A DNA stretch of 64,000 bases from Diospyros lotus (lineage: Eukaryota; Streptophyta; Magnoliopsida; Ericales; Ebenaceae). Positions 20,757 to 32,700 of the stretch are shown piece by piece. How positions within the stretch are numbered: the first letter of the stretch is position 1; each line of letters starts with the position of its first letter. Below the pieces are notes generated by a model, which saw only the letters and a list, made by a program, of their open reading frames with translations, had not been told where the DNA came from and searched no databases. The position numbers and the translations under genes are program-made. Where the stretch lies: NCBI RefSeq assembly GCF_014633365.1, contig NC_068338.1, forward strand, positions 53,765,716 to 53,829,715, written 5' to 3'.

Positions 20757-21255
20757 TAAATATAGTATTATAGTATGTCCTATATTTTAATTGAGTAAAC
20801 AAGATAAATAAATTAAAACATAAAGCTTTTCCTTACTTTTTAAAGTTAAGTCTGAAAAAATAGCCACATAAGAATTTTGTATAAACTTTTCCTTACTCAT
20901 TAAACTAAGAGGTACAAAATCTTTCAATAAATTTTTTGTTTTTCTAAAAAATTATAATCACAAAAAGTTTATACAGAATTCTTTTATATGTAAATTCTAC
21001 ATATATGGTCTTGCTCATGTAGATGATAGTGTGAAATTTTAATCCACAATCAAGGATCTTATAAAAGATCTTTTTAAGTTAATTTCAGCTCCACAAATTC
21101 TTAAAAACAGTTTCATCATCTCAATCTCCATAATTTTAAAGAGATGATTGTTGATCTAATATTGCTTCTCTCTTTAAGAAACTTATCCATAAGTATAACT
21201 TATTAAAAAATATATTTTAGTTTAATTAAAACTAATTACAATTGGAAAACTATCA

Positions 21256-21384
21256 ATTTATTATTATGTTGATTCATATAGTTAGTATTAGAATTACAAA
21301 ATATATAATTAAAAAATTTATTATTATTTTGATTCATATAGTTAGTATTAGAATTACAAAATATATAATTAAAAAATTTATTTT
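21256..21384 (+). repeat. two-copy tandem duplication, 60-bp period
   Basis: gattcatatagttagtatta begins at 21,271 and again at 21,331, with almost identical sequence around both. It is non-coding. Confidence 0.9.
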
Positions 21385-21651
21385 AGTTTAAAACTAATTA
21401 CGATTGAAAAACTTTCAATTTATTATTATTTTAATTGATTTAATTAGTTAAATTATTTGTACCCAAAAACTAAATTTGATAATAACATAAAAATATGATA
21501 TAAGAAAACTAAAAGGTAGGGTTTATTTACCTTAACTTATAGAAGTAAACTTGTCATGAAATTGATGAAGGTTTTGAAATAAAAAAAGTTAAATTTTTTG
21601 TTTGATCAATTTTCTTCATGTTTTAGTAATTTCCTCTCTCATTTTTCTTGT

Positions 21652-21670
21652 CCCCCCCCCCCCCCCCCAA

Positions 21671-21701
<31 letters not shown>

Positions 21702-21702
21702 T
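21652..21702. repeat. C17, A11 and (AT)n compound microsatellite
   Basis: Consecutive runs of C (21652-21668), A (21669-21679) and AT dinucleotides. The tract length may be unreliable in assembly. Confidence 0.9.
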
Positions 21703-22009
21703 CCTAAAGAAGGTAACAAGTTACTATTATTAACATTTTTTATATTTATAAAAATTATCCTTTTATATCTTTTTTTACCTACATACTTTTTGAAATTACA
21801 AAATATACCCAGTTTTCTTTTGCTGTAACCCTAAACATTTTAAAATATCTTAAAGCAATTAACCATTTTTTTATTTTTAGTAACTTTATGACTCACTCCT
21901 TTTCTCTTTTCAAATTGATTGATGTTTCATATATTAAAGCAGGGGCAATTTTGAAAAAAAATTTAAAATTTCAAACAACATGCAGTTCACGTACTTTTTA
22001 GAAACTTGA

Positions 22010-22045
22010 AGTGGGTGTGTGTGTGTGGGGGGGGGGGGGGGGGGG
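22010..22045. repeat. (GT)n followed by G19
   Basis: A gtgtgtgt stretch passes into an uninterrupted run of G at 22027-22045. Confidence 0.9.
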
Positions 22046-23265
22046 ATTGCCCACCCTCAGCTCCATGTGGCTTCACCATGGTAATCTTTGTTTTAGGCCT
22101 ACCCTTGTATACCTCAAAGTTCTACTACCCATGAATAGCCTTATTTTCACCTTAATAGGCCTGTGAGACCCTTGTCTTGTTGGCTGTATACCTGGTCGTC
22201 TGGTTAGACAAACCTCTTGGCTGTTGCTACCATATATCATCTTTTGTGAGCTGCCTAGCGCCCCATTTCAAGTCCATCCCCTTATGTCTACACAATTTCA
22301 CACAAGCATAATTTTAATTGAACTGGCACATATCACAAACCCTGAACATGTGTCCACACACAATTTAGAGATGCCATATGCCTAAGGGGTTGGGATATAC
22401 ATGATATTTTTCTCCTAAAATTTGATTTCTCTCGTCATAAGATTAGCTCATAAAGGAGCCTTCTCCTAATCGGAACATATTATTTTTGATCTAAATGAAG
22501 GCACAAACAAAAATAATCTAGTGTTCTAGTATCTTTTGATCTATGCAAAAATCTGTCCAGAACCTGAAATCCAAATGAAGGCACAAAGCTTGTTTTTTTG
22601 ACTGAAATTGATTCAAATCTTGTTCAATGGTTAACCATAATACAAATTTGGTTCAAACTAGAATAATCTAGTATTCTTAAATCCATAACTCGATATCAGT
22701 AGGAATCTTTATAATTAAAATAAATTACTTTCTGAAGTAATTTATATTTCAAAAATGCCATTGCCACATTATTTTTGTATTCAGATCAAACAAATTTTTT
22801 TTTGAGCGCATATTTTTTCCAGAGGACATTAATTGATAATCTATAAATTTATATAATAGTAAAAACAACAATCTATAATCGGTAATTTATAAATTTATAA
22901 AAAAATAGTATAATCAATAATCAAATAAAACTAGTGTCACAAGGTAATTTCCTTGACACGAGTCACATGACGTTAGTTTCATGGAATGTGAACTCTAGCA
23001 TGGAAATGCGATTTTTTTTTTTTCTGTTTTTTTTTTTCTACGTCCACATTCGATCATAAATATTAGGGCAAATTGCCCAAAAAAAAACCAAACTTTTACC
23101 TTTGTTTCAATTTTGGATTGAGCTTTTAATTGTATCAATATTAACATCCGACTCCAATTTTGTTTTAATTTTGGACTGCCAACCTTCTATTAGGAAAAAC
23201 TATTAAATGTTGACATTGCTTACTCAGTTGGCTGACGTAATGAATAGCATGATAAATAAAGGAAA

Positions 23266-23765
23266 AAGCAATCGCTAGTTCTCACATAGGCACACAAGTG
23301 CAAGAACCGAAGAAAACTCTCTCAATTGTATGAAATAAAGTTATGTTATTGACTAACTAAAATAGACTTAAAGGCCCTGCTATTTATAAAGAATCTTAAT
23401 TAAGAAAGGAAAAGTACAGCTAAGTCAAAGACAAAATAGTAATCCTAAATATTCTATAACAAGAAATAAATTAAATCTTCCTACAAAATAGTAAAATAAG
23501 CCCTAAAAGAATTAAATAATTGAGATTATGAAAATTAGTAAAATTAATAAAATGAAAGCTTTGTGTTAGATCCCTCCACTTCAAGAAAACATGTTCTCGA
23601 GTTGAGACTCCAAATCTGGGTATAAAGACTTGTCTGAAGGATAGTAAGGGTAGATATCTAACACATTGAAGGTCTTCGAAATAGCAAATGAAGAGGGAAG
23701 ATCAACTTCGTATGCATTGTTGTTGATTTTCCTCAAAACCTTGTAAGGTCTGTGCAAAATCCACT
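23266..23765 (-). mobile_element. 3' end of a Ty3-gypsy element (pol tail and LTR)
   Basis: The minus strand reads PYKVLRKINNNAYEVDLP, then a stretch ending DLESQLENMF and a stop, which is the typical region after the gypsy integrase. A purine tract (aagtggagggatc) follows, then LTR-like sequence with a TATA box in tttataaatagc and cttaattaag. The 5' part of the element is absent; the break is at about 23,765, where a foldback starts. Confidence 0.7.
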
Positions 23766-23775
23766 AACTGATTAA

Positions 23776-24163
23776 ACCGAATCGGGAGCAAAATAGAATC
23801 GAATCGATCGATTAACCCAAAAAATCGAACTAACCAATAATCGAAAAAATCGAACCCAAACCGTATAAACCAAACCGAATCGATTAAATTGAAAAAATCA
23901 AAGAAAACTGAAGTAATCGATAGAAACCACACAAAATTGAAGAAAACAACATCGTTTTATAAGCATAAAAACAACTTCGTTTTAAAGTTCGGTTAGTTTG
24001 GTTATTCCCACCAGAAAATTGAATCGAAAACTGAAAATCAAACTTTTGAGAAAAATTAAGTGAACTGAACAGATGCAAGAAAAAAACCGAACCAAATCGA
24101 CAAGTTCGGTTGGTTCGGTTCGGTTTGTTCGGGTAAATCGAACTTTTGCTCTCCCCTACTACA
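23776..24163. mobile_element. foldback element rich in CGGTT/AACCG repeats
   Basis: The left end gggagcaaaa (23784) pairs with ttttgctctccc (24144-24155). The interior is full of AACCGAA/TTCGGTT-type motifs in both orientations (ggttcggttcggttt near 24,113). Overlapping open frames on the minus strand are by-products of this composition. A non-autonomous foldback is the best description; the class is unknown. Confidence 0.5.
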
Positions 24164-25085
24164 AACAAAGACAATTTAATATATAAACACCATAAAAGTT
24201 AGATATATCTAATATTGTTCTTGAGATATGAATTATTTTTCCATACTCCTAATGGTATTCGTATTTATCCTTTTTAAAATAATTTTCTTTTTCAAGTTAA
24301 AAGTTAATCAATTTTATCAATCGATAATTTGAATAATAATAGTATATATCTATCTCAACTTATGAAAGATTTAAACTTATTCTACTATTTTATTTGAAGG
24401 AGATTGAATATATATGTTAGTTTAACACCCCCCCCCCCCCCCCCCCCCCCCCCGCGCCAAAGAAAAAAAAAGATTATATATGTTAGAAACATAATTAAAA
24501 GCAATATTTTTAATGTTAAATTATAGGAAATTTGGTTTTTATTTCAAATAATTGAATTCATTCTTTAATTTTGTTAAAGAAATGTTGCTTAGTAATGTTA
24601 AACCGTTAGAATTTATGTTTTTTTACTTTAAAATGATTAAATACATTCTTTAGTTTTTTCAAACAAATGTTCTTTAAATAACAAGCACTAAAAGAATTTT
24701 TTAAAGGAAGCTATTCCATAATGTGCATATTTCTCTAGCACTTTTAAGGAACATCATTAAAAGGATTTTGAAAACATTTATGGGATTCAGTGAATTTGAT
24801 CTGAAAGAACGGATAGGTCTCAATGTGTAATATAAAGTAAAATATTTAACATATGTTCTTGTCAATTGAAAACATTAATTTCTCTGCTTAATCACTGTGA
24901 AGAGCATCTGGACCACTTATATGCATGGATTGGGGTTAGATGTACACCTTTGATTTATCTGAGTTTTTGTTGCCTTATTTTTCATTCACTTTTCTGAAAA
25001 AGGGAAACCTAATAGATGCATTGCATGAAGATTGATATTTCCTTACAAAGTCAAAATTTTTCAACAAAAAAAAAAAAAAAAAGTG
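24164..25085. other. AT-rich intergenic DNA with a C26 run
   Basis: No ORF was recognised. A run of 26 C lies at 24428-24453. Confidence 0.5.
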
Positions 25086-26543
25086 GTTCAAACTTTTAAG
25101 TGCAAAGATATAGAGATGCTTTATATGATATACATGTATGTATTTAACTTTCAAAATTAAAGGTTATTAAAAACATTAGAGGATAATTTATAGTTTTTTT
25201 TTTATTTGAATAAAATTTAAAAATGAGTAATTATTTAATTCAAGATTCTTCAAAATTATGAAGTGTGTAATTACTTAACAGGTGATGTCCGCCTAAAGCT
25301 TGGGATCGAGGTTCGTGCATTTTTATCCTGCCTGTGCTCTCTCCACTCGCTGTCCTGAAAAGAAGCCGAAGCACGCAACTGGAAGACGGGAGCGCATCTA
25401 CACCTATCTGCCCTAAAAATGATGCGGATGATTATGGTGATAGCGATGGATACAAAGATCACCCACCTGTGACTATGTCCTCACTGAATTCTGAGTAACT
25501 TGCTGGTAATTCATTGCCCTTGCCAAGCTTTTTCCGTTTTGATGTGCTTTCTAGGTCTGGGTTTTCGCAAAAGCAAATGGCTCTATTTCGACTTTGGTTG
25601 TTGATTTTGGGGATTCTTGACTGAGTTTAGGCCAGATTGTGCCGAGACCGAACACCAAAAGTTGTTCGTCTTGTCTTGGGGCTTTTAGGTTTTAGGGATG
25701 TTTAATGAATGGGGTTTGCAATTTTAGTCTGCATTTTGATTCTCATGCTCTAAAAATAAGAATGAGAATTTGTCTTGGCTTCTCATAATATATACAAGTT
25801 TTCAAATTTAGTTTGAATTTATGAGGATTCGATATGGTCTGTTGTTCAGTTGGCTATCTGGCTAAGATTTGTTTTTCATAGATCTAGTGTGTGGCATTTG
25901 ATTTGTAAGCATTTAGTTGATACGCAACTTATGAGAGTAACTTGTCTAAAAGCCGATTGTGTTGCATTCTAGGTGCAAAATTTTCAACGACTTCATTTAT
26001 AACTTGGGCTAGTTCAAGAGGTGTGAAATATTTATATTCTTACAACAATATCTCAAGCCTTAATCCCACCAGTTAGGTTGGGTACATGAATTGTAGGTCC
26101 TAAATTCTCTTTTAAGGTCATTACATTGACATCTCAGGGCAGACAGATTTTCTTTGGTCTTCCTCATTAATGTTTTAAACTCAAACTGAGATTGGGTAGC
26201 ATCTTTGTTAAACTTGTAGTTGACCAATATGCCCACCCTTTTGTTCTAATGCCTATGCTTGTCATTGGCATATTGATGGATGAAAACCATGCTAACATGA
26301 AGGGCCAAGTTGAACTAAAGGACTTTTTGTTAGTACCTCTTTTCAAATATATAGAATGTTGAAAAGCCTATTATTATTATTATTATTATTATTATTATCT
26401 CTTTTTGCATTCTTTTTTAATTTTTATTCTGATAAAAAAATGTTCATTGTGGATGGCATACTTGACAATGTGCAGCCTTTTCTCATTCTGTTTGTCATAT
26501 GTGTTTTAAGTGACAATTAAATTTTTGTTTACCTTATTGCCAG
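25086..26543 (+). promoter_or_regulatory. ATRX promoter region, 5' UTR exon and first intron
   Basis: This block directly precedes the first coding exon and is paralogous to 5690-6772 plus its continuation. Exon 1 is predicted at about 25,280-25,505 and is non-coding. Its donor is gctg|gtaattcatt and the intron ends ttattgccag at 26,543. No clear TATA box was fixed. A (tta)n microsatellite lies at about 26,369-26,398 in the intron. Confidence 0.5.
25280..25505 (+). other. predicted non-coding exon 1 of the ATRX homologue
   Basis: The boundary at the donor is supported by conservation with the duplicate copy (exon end 6117). The 5' boundary is estimated from where similarity with a less AT-rich, CT-containing stretch begins. 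Compared with the duplicate copy, several CG dinucleotides here read TG or CA, as expected from methylation decay. Confidence 0.4.
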
Positions 26544-26562
26544 CTGTTGGTTAAGATCCTAG

Positions 26563-26574
26563 ATGATGTTTTGA
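26563..26574 (+). other. upstream micro-ORF in the ATRX leader
   Basis: Two consecutive ATGs, a Phe codon and TGA (atgatgttttga) stand 36 bases before the main start codon, in exon 2. It could dampen translation slightly; no further evidence. Confidence 0.4.
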
Positions 26575-26610
26575 AGGGCTATTTTGTGGTCATTACTGCT
26601 AAAACAAGTA

Positions 26611-26730
26611 ATGGAGGAAAACCATGAGGAAGTGGATGATGTTGAGAGTGCTTCTAGTGATCCTTCTACCAGTGACTTTGATGATAATGGGCCTTCAATA
26701 TCTTCCGAAGATGATGGATTGCATCATGAG
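26611..26730 (+). CDS. ATRX: ATRX coding part of exon 2 (start codon)
   Basis: 40 codons, MEENHEEVDDVESASSD..., very acidic. The exon itself begins at 26,544 (after ttgccag). The donor is GAG|gcaagt, a GC-AG intron with an otherwise perfect match to the donor consensus. Confidence 0.85.
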
Positions 26731-29700
26731 GCAAGTCACCATGGATCATATTTTATTCACTTCATAAATTTTGAGCATGAGAGTTGGAATATGAGATTAA
26801 GCAAAGGGATATGAGAAATTTATTTTTTATGCTCCTGTTCTCTTGGTTCTATTGAAACATTTTTATGCTTTCATCATGCTTATTATTGTCCTTTGTCATA
26901 CCTTGAGAAGGCACATTTGACTGAGGAAGAAATTGAAGAGCTTATTGCTGAACTTTTGCAAGTTGAGGGCAAGGTATTATGTTATTCACTTGGTTTTATT
27001 GTTTTCTTATTGATTTAAATTGCTATGATTTATCTTTACCTTTTTTCAATTCTGTTATTTTCTTTTATACTTTTTTGGGCTGGGGGTTCTATTGTTCTCA
27101 ATTCAGGCTGCAGAGGCACAAGAATCACTTGAAGATGAGTCACTAGCTAAAGTGGAGACTGAAGTTCGGCAAGAATTGGCACAATCTCTTCATGGAGACG
27201 ATGTTATCTTTCTACCCTTTTACCTTTTTTGTCTATTTAGACTGCTTTGCTCATGCCATTTATCGAGGCCTATTCTTCTGTTGATAGCTTGAGAAGGCGG
27301 TTGCTGATGAAATGGCCACTTTCAGAGAAGAGTGGGAAGCTGTGCTTGATGAGCTCGAGACAGAAAGTGCTCACTTGTTGGTCTGCTTCTTTTCTACATT
27401 CTAGTATCTCTAACTGGCTGTTGTTATGTTCTGCTGTGAATTTGTGTTTTTGGTTTTTATTGTCATTAATTCACTTAGTTGGTAATGTCATATATGTCTT
27501 TATGAATTAAATGCAAAAATGTGCTTTTTCTGTACACTTTCTTCAAAAACTTTGTGCTTTTACTACTAAAACTATGAATTTTGAGATTGACCAAAGGAAA
27601 AAAATAAATAAAAGAAACAAATGTGATCTTTGCTTCATTTGCCTTTGTTTTAAAGCATGAGTTAACTTTTTGTTGTTGTCATGTTCATATTGAACTTGGA
27701 ATTTATCTACATGCCACGTGAAATACTGGTTGCTAGGTCAAACCAACATTTTGTTTTTCTTTGGTTGACAGCTATGTAATCCAACCAGAAGATTGATAAA
27801 GAGCGATCCCTGATGTACTATTCTGCACACTTGCACTCATTCTTTATTAGTCATTTTACATATGAACTTTGTTTTATTGGCTCTGAAACTTATTTTTTTA
27901 ACAAGCAAAACTAAAAAAAGTGGCATTTTTGCCTCTGAATACATTGCAAGGGAAAAGTAGGAAAATTGTAATGCAGGGAAAGGATTGCATGAACTGAATT
28001 ATGGTGGAACTTTGGTTCACATATTTTTTCCTCTTTCTTGATACAGTCCTTTTAGTATGATCAAGGCTTGTGATTGTTGTTATTGTTGATACAGTCCATT
28101 TCTTCCTCAATGAATGGTAAAATAAGGAAGTGATGAAAGAAACGAAAAATAGTAAAATATGGAAGAGATCAACTTTGGGAATTGTCATAGTTCGCTTTTG
28201 GCCTTGAAATATGCAGTGTCATATTTTTGGCCTTTGAATATATTCTTTTTATTTATTTATCTTTTAAAATCCCCCTAGAAATATTTGTTTTTGGGATATT
28301 TGGTCAGTTTTCTTTATGTTTTATGATGTTGCACTGGTCAGGGATGTTATGCTCTTCCTAAACCTCTGTTTATAAGTCATAGCTGTAGTTTCATGACAGG
28401 CCCGAAAACATCATATAATGTCTTTTCTTTTTTAATTTCTAATGTGCTCTTTTTTTTTTTTTTTACAAGTTTACGTGACTAAGAGTCTGCTTACCTGAGG
28501 AAAGGAGCCTAGGCCATTGCTCCTCTAAAGGGCTCATATAAATTTACTCTTCCAGGGCAGAACTTGTTTTAGAGATTCATTTGGGCTGTAAAATGCCCTT
28601 TAATCCCAATTGATGCCTGGGGCAATCTAGAAATGACTCCTGGATGCTTCTTCCTTTTGTCTTCTCTTCTGAATTTTCTTCTTCTTAGAATTATTATAGC
28701 CTCAGAATTGAATATAATTGACCTTTGTCTAACCTCTGAACTCTTAACTAAAAGAAATAAGTAATCTGAGTTACTTCTTTCAAACTTCAGAAAAGCCTCC
28801 AAAATAAAATTTCAAAGGCGGGTAAACTCTTCACTTTCTGATTTTAATTCAGTATTAGGACCAATATCTCTTTTGACTAGTGTCTTTTTGTTGTTAGAAC
28901 TATTCAATTTTTGTTACATTTCACCAGAAAAATAAGGCTCTTCATTGTGCCCCAGCCTTATTTTTTTAAATCTCTCTCTCTCTCTCTCTCTCTTATGATG
29001 GTTTTTTTCACATTGATCCTACATAAGTAGCATCAAGGGTAATTGGAAAACTTAGTTAATGACTTAATGCAGTTAGTGTTTTTTGTTTGCACAAGCCCAC
29101 AATCTGATCTTTTTTTCTTCATTTGGATCTGTATGCTAATTTTTATGGAGGTAGATACAAGGTCTCATTGTCTCATTCGCCAAGCATTGCCCTTCCTCCC
29201 TAACTATGCCATTTATTGGTCATCACGGTATTCTTCCCTGTCTGGTTTGTTTTGAGTTGCCTTAATAGAACTTGAAGACATTCTACTTGTTAGATTTAGT
29301 AAAATGGCATTTAGCACTGATCTTACATGATTTTGAGTCAAATAGTACTGCTAATACTTATATTTTCTGTTGATTCCTCTCCTTATTCTGGAGTGCAGAT
29401 TTACTTTCTGCTATGTTCAATATATGTGATTCTTTGAACAGGAACAACTTGATGGTGCTGGTGTTGAACTGCCAAGCCTCTATAAGTGGATAGAAAGTCA
29501 GGCTCCTGATGGTTGCTCTACTGAAGCCTGGAAAAAAAGGACACACTGGGTAGGATATCAGGTCACTAGTGATGTGAGTGACTGTGTGTTGCATGCTGAA
29601 AAGTATCTTGAGACCCACAGACCTGTGAGAAGGTATTCATCCTTTCTTCTCAAGTATTAGCCATACCTTATGGTGAATGTTGATTCATAGGTTGGATCTA

Positions 29701-32700
29701 CTTGTGGGACAGGCGACATGGTAAAGTATTGGAGGAGGGTGCCAGTGGTTATCTGGGAAAGAAACTTTCTGCTGATGGAGGTGGGGAAGCTATAATCGAA
29801 AATTCTGATGCTGATTGGTGCTCTTTCAACAAACTAGTTTCTGGTCGTGCATCTGAGAATAGTACTGCATTTGGCAGCAAGAACTGGTCTACTGTTTACT
29901 TGGCTAGTACTCCTCAGCAAGCTGCAGAATTGGGCCTCAAATTTCCTGGAGTTGATGAGGTGAGATATATGAATGATTGATGTTATGGTATTTTATGACA
30001 TAACTGCTTTGTCTCTATTCCAGGCAGATTCTAGCTTTTTAATGCTGTAACCTTTTTGTACTTATCTTGGTACTGTACCTTCCATTTATTCACATAAATG
30101 CTGGTTTCTAGCTTGTAGATTTTATCAATGCAAGTTCTGTTCTGTATTATTTCTGTGGAAACAGATTCCACCATGTAGAGAGAATCATTGGATTGTTAGG
30201 ATTCCAATTATTAGCAACTGGATTTGATGTAGCAGAAAGCACGTGAAGATGAAAATGACTTAAGACAGCTCATATGTCACAAATTCCTTGCAGTTTCTTC
30301 ATATGTCTCCATTTGAAATGCTTATGACTTAACTGCTTGGTCTCTATTGCTAGAAGATTCTAGCTTTATAATGCTGTAACCTTTTTGTACTTATCTTGGT
30401 ACTATACCTTCCATCAATTCACATAAGTACCGGCTTCTAGCTTGTAGATTTGTTCAGTCCAAGTTCTGTTCTTTATTATATCTTTGGAAACAGATTCCAC
30501 CGTGTAGAGAGAATCATTGCATTGTTAGAATCTAATCGTTAGCAACTGGATTTGATGAAATAATGATTTGACTTAGCAGAAAGCAAGTGAAGATGAAAAT
30601 GACTTAAGACAGCTCATATGTTCACCAATTCCTTGCAGTTTCTTCATATGTCTCCGTGTGAAATGCTTGCTCTTTTTAGACTTGTGCATGCCATTTATTT
30701 TATCTATGCATGTTGGAACTACTTGATTTTTTCTCACTGGTGGTTGCTATATTGGATGACAAGATTATGTCAAAATCTCATGGGATGCTTGATTCTTGCA
30801 AGAAAAGTAAAATACAAGGAAGAGGGGGCTTTGGTAACTGGCTTGATAATTTGATGGGCCTATTAAATTTAAACCTTTGCATAAATGATTTTTAGTCAGA
30901 AATGGTTCTTCCTATTCATTGTTTTTTAGCTGTTGTGTTAGCTTAAAAGAGTTTCTCATTTTTTTATGACAATTTTTCTAATCGACTCAATATAATTAGT
31001 AAACTGCATTGCTACGTTTCTTGCTCAAAACTGGAAAAAGGTAATGGAAGAATCTAGTAGATCATGGACTTCCAAATTGCTATTTATGGTTCCTTTTTTA
31101 TCCCAATTTTTGAGGGTTATGTTATGTGATTATAAAAAGTTATAGTTCATCTCCAGTGTTAATATGATGGCTGGTGCATGCAAGTGGGATTTGAATCTTT
31201 CTTTAAATTTTTGTCATTGTTCTCTCTCTGCATTCTTAAGGTTGAAGGAGTTTTTCTTTTATTTTTTATCCATTTGCATTTGCATCAGTCTTTGATTTCG
31301 TCAGAGCTTTCCTATGCTTGCTAGTATACATTATGGTGAGGCTATGGATTGATCTAGATTCTACTTGTTAACATCTTTAAGTTTCTTTACATCTATTGTG
31401 ATTTTCATTTAACTTTTGTGCAAGTGCATGCATCCCTCTAGCAGTGTATTTTGGGTGATTGGTTATTGTTGGCCCTATATGTTAGTGAAAATGGAAAATA
31501 TTTTTCATGGCAGTAAAAATAGGGAAGGTGCTATTGGAAAGTCTTATAATTTAGTAAAAGCTAATAAGTTGGGGAAGCAAAAAGTCAAAATCTGTAAATA
31601 ATCACTTGATGATTTTGATTTATAGATTTTTCGTTTTAATATATGAGTATGCTTAATGGTTTTCATTATTTGTATGAAAGATTGCTGCTAACCTTATTTT
31701 CTCTTATTTTGTACTTCATCATAGGGCTAGTGATTTTCCTATTCAGTTTCTTTATCATTGGTTAAACTACTTAATTTCTCCCCTTTTTCCTGGACAGGTG
31801 GAGGAGATTGATGACATTGATGTCAATTCAAGTGATCCATTTGTTGCAGATGCTATAGCTAATGAAAGAGAACTGAGTCTTTCTGAAACACAAAAGAAAA
31901 ATTTTAGAAAGGTAAAATGCACCTTTTACCATATTTGCAATGAACAAAGCTGCAACATTTGTGTCATCAATAGAGGGGGGGACTGTTTCTGATGTCAATT
32001 TTTGCATGGGAAGAGAAGTTGGAAGTTGCTGTTTCCAATCTTCTTGCTATTGCAGTTAATAGTAGCTATGGTTAGTGACATCTTTTAAAAGATGGCAATC
32101 AAATAAGCGTAGCATTTGATTTAACATGACTTGGGACATTTTTTTTATCCTTTGGTCTGTGTCACGATGCACAGCTGTGATATGGAAGGGACACATCTTA
32201 ATAATTGGTTTGACATGACCAAGCCATAATTTGTCCCCCCTTAATTTGGATAAGAATGCTTTGGATCCTTTGTATTGTGGAAAACATTCATTCACCTAAA
32301 AAAAAAAGCAAATAACTAAATTAACCATAATGCTTAAGACTAAGAAATTATAAATTTCACATCTTGTTATACTATATTCTGTCTCTTTCAGTTTCTCTCT
32401 CTGTCCCAAATTGCTTGTTTTTATTTTATTTTATTTTTTGGCTAAATACTGACTTTTGTTTTTCATGCTCTATTATCTAATCTATGGTAAGTGAGAAAGC
32501 ATAGATGTGATTTATATAGATTTTTTAAAATATTGTGTTTCTTTGCCCCACAGTTCAAAAATAATTATCTTAATGTCTTTGCCTGATGTGCCTATGTTTT
32601 CGCTTCTTAGTATTTCACTTGTAGGGAGGTAAATGACTGGGAGGTAGAGTAATTAAAGATTGAATATATGGAATGTAAATTTAGTGAAAATAAAAAAGTG

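Larger units (their letters stand above)
20757..23265. other. AT-rich intergenic DNA with simple repeats
   Basis: No gene was seen. It contains a 60-bp tandem duplication (21,256), a C17-A11-(AT)n compound repeat (21,652) and a (gt)n-G19 tract (22,027). A less AT-rich stretch at about 22,046-22,400 has no recognisable reading frame. Confidence 0.5.

Noticed and set aside
21256..21384. Possible CRISPR-like or satellite array
   Set aside because: Only two copies without spacers; a simple tandem duplication in plant DNA.
23702..24174. Phe/Ile-rich minus-strand frames of 76 and 96 codons
   Set aside because: They are produced by the CGGTT foldback repeat and the gypsy tail, not by a gene.
32056..32295. 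79-codon minus-strand frame in ATRX intron 8
   Set aside because: No recognisable domain; surrounded by ordinary intron sequence.
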